From Lunularia cruciata (lineage: Eukaryota > Streptophyta > Marchantiopsida > Lunulariales > Lunulariaceae), in contig OX419755.1 in the NCBI GenBank assembly GCA_948567375.1, positions 40,925,001 through 40,989,000 on the forward strand: a stretch of DNA of 64,000 nt, in the 5' to 3' direction. Both the position numbers and the translations under genes were made by a program. Below are positions 62,533 through 64,000 of this stretch, piece by piece (the stretch's first letter is position 1; every line of letters starts with the position of its first letter). Under the pieces are notes generated by a model. It was not told where the DNA came from, searched no databases, and saw only the letters and a program-made list of their open reading frames with translations.

Positions 62533-63801
62533 ATGTCGAACGATTTGATGCTCGACACCCAGATCAGGGACTGGGTGCTTATCCCACTGTCGGTGGTTAT
62601 GGTTTTGATTGGCGTTTTGCGTCATTTTGTTACCAAGCTGCTACGGTCGTCGAACAATCCTGATATCAAGGCAGTCAAAGAAGGGTAACCTTCGCTCCTA
62701 TGTCGAGAAATCGAATCCATCGTCCTATTTTGTCTATGTCACATCTTGATCTGGTTATACCCCCAAGATCAAGATATGATCTTTGTAATCTTTGTTCATC
62801 TTGGGTGACTTTTCATCATGTTGACGAGGTTTCAATCACAGGTTGTAAAATAGGAATTGGCGAAATTAGGGTTTGCAGATAGATGTTCTATTGTTTGATG
62901 ATTCTATTTCAGCAAGTAATAGCTTTCTGAGAAAATCGGCAGCACGAAGAGCTAAATTTGAAAGAAGAACAGTGGAAGAACTGTTGTAAGAGATATTGAA
63001 TCAAACGAGAGGTTGTACAGCAAGAGGAAGGAGCAGCTTCTCTACTACTATGAGTATACCAACACCATACGTGTTGTATTTTGCTCGTCGGATCAAAACC
63101 GGATTTTTTTGAGTCAGTCTTTCAGAGGTGTTGAGATTGACATTTGATGGTTTCGTAATATGATCTGGGTAATTTCGAAATTGCCTGCAGGCAAGTTGTG
63201 TTGAGAGCGAGATATTTACGGGCTGCAGCAAACCTCATTCCTGCCAAGTCCTTCCGGTCGAGAAAAGTATACTACAATAATGAGGTGAAGAAGCTAACTC
63301 GTTCTGAGAACTAGCAATTAGGATTAAACAGCTCTGTTTTGCTCAATTCCGATGACTTCTGTCTCTAGATCATAGCTCTCAATATATTTTTAACAGTGAG
63401 AATTTGGCGCAGGAGAATGGTCTACTTTTTGTGCCTAAGGGGCAAGGTAGTAACATGCAGGCTCAAATGTTCACAGATCCCAATATGGCCATGGACATGA
63501 TGAAGAAGAATCTCTCTATGATTATTCCTCAGGTTTCGAACTAAACATTTGAGCTCTTCGTCGGTACTTAAATTTACAAACTCCCTTGGTATCGAGTAGC
63601 TGGGAATTTTGTGTATCGGCATGCTATAAATAAAACCCTAAACCCGAAAGTATCGCTATTTAAACTCCTCGTTCAAACCTCTGTAAATTGTCCTTTCCTT
63701 TCAGCCAAGTTAGAACACTGAGAGAAGCTAAATGGTTCTGATTATTGTGCAGACTCTTACGTTCGCCTGGGTCAACTTCTTCTTTTCCGGCTTCGTGGCA
63801 G
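62533..63801 (+). CDS. EMC3: ER membrane protein complex subunit 3 (EMC3), 5' part
   Basis: Four exons are visible (62533-62684, 63191-63284, 63401-63532, 63753-63801), giving the first 142 residues in frame. The gene continues past the right edge. The product begins MSNDLMLDTQIRDWVLIPLS, and a first membrane span (WVLIPLSVVMVLIGVLRHFV, 14-33) follows. Further family-typical segments are ANLIPAKSFRSRK, ENGLLFVPKG, FTDPNMAMDMMKKNLSMIIP and TLTFAWVNFFFSGFVA, the last starting a second span. EMC3 is a core subunit of the ER membrane complex related to YidC/Oxa1 insertases; it helps insert tail-anchored and multipass proteins (family knowledge). The exon 3 acceptor was set at 63,401 because the alternative AG upstream brings in a stop. 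The last exon ends in phase 1 at GT (63,802), and no continuation is seen before 64,000. Confidence 0.93.
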
Positions 63802-64000
63802 GTAAATCAGTTGGGAGTTTAACTTTTCGCAAGTTTGAATTGTACAACTCGGATATATCTGCATGGTTTTCGTCTTTTCCCCTACCTCGGACTCCACCGA
63901 CTCTTAAAACCAGAATGATAGTAACTTTCTTTTATATATAATTTTACGAATATCTTAGTCCTGAAGCATGATTGCTATCAGTTTGGAGTCGGTAATTGTA

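Noticed and set aside
1-64000. CRISPR arrays, bacterial operons or an organelle insertion
   Set aside because: No regularly spaced identical repeats with unique spacers are seen, genes have spliceosomal introns, and no plastid or mitochondrial gene was recognised.

Overview
The window is nuclear DNA of a land plant. It carries intron-containing GT-AG genes whose products match plant families: the chloroplast NDH assembly factor CRR1, nucleolar NOC3, DEAD-box helicase RH36/DBP8, a leucine-rich-repeat receptor kinase and ER membrane complex subunit EMC3. Repeats are plant-type too, including a chromodomain Ty3/gypsy element with an initiator-Met tRNA primer site and PIF/Harbinger transposase relics. 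Short-to-moderate introns and AT-rich repeat deserts would suit a bryophyte or other non-flowering plant, but I cannot fix the species from sequence alone.

Layout. 1-1215 is a decayed 3' part of 26S rRNA. It is followed to about 4.25 kb by intergenic-spacer-like subrepeats, split by a 739-bp solo LTR with target-site duplication. 4.3-25.4 kb is AT-rich and gene-poor: two PIF/Harbinger transposase relics (5.2-6.2 and 21.6-22.7 kb), a gag-protease relic (11.15-11.9 kb), microsatellites and local duplications. 25.46-42.12 kb is a gene island with CRR1 (-, 9 exons, 307 aa), NOC3 (-, 14 exons, 863 aa), RH36/DBP8 (+, 6 exons, 486 aa) and an LRR receptor kinase (-, 4 exons, 1061 aa). In all four, the exon models I read join in frame from start to stop. 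42.1-62.5 kb is again repeat-rich: a full-length but dead chromovirus (49,914-55,491), an uncharacterised dispersed repeat with GGGG...CCCC palindromes and a broken coding remnant at 60.6-60.8 kb. EMC3 starts at 62,533 and runs off the right end.

How genes relate. NOC3 (60S assembly) and RH36/DBP8 (40S/pre-rRNA processing) are head to head across 471 bp that contains a telo-box, the element typical of plant ribosome-biogenesis promoters, so this looks like a co-regulated pair. CRR1 follows NOC3 in the same direction and serves the plastid. RH36 and the receptor kinase converge. I found no CRISPR array, no confident tRNA gene and no clearly new multi-gene system. The best leads are the divergent ribosome-biogenesis promoter, a perfect 34-bp palindrome in a CRR1 intron, the dispersed palindromic repeat family and the unidentified coding remnant.
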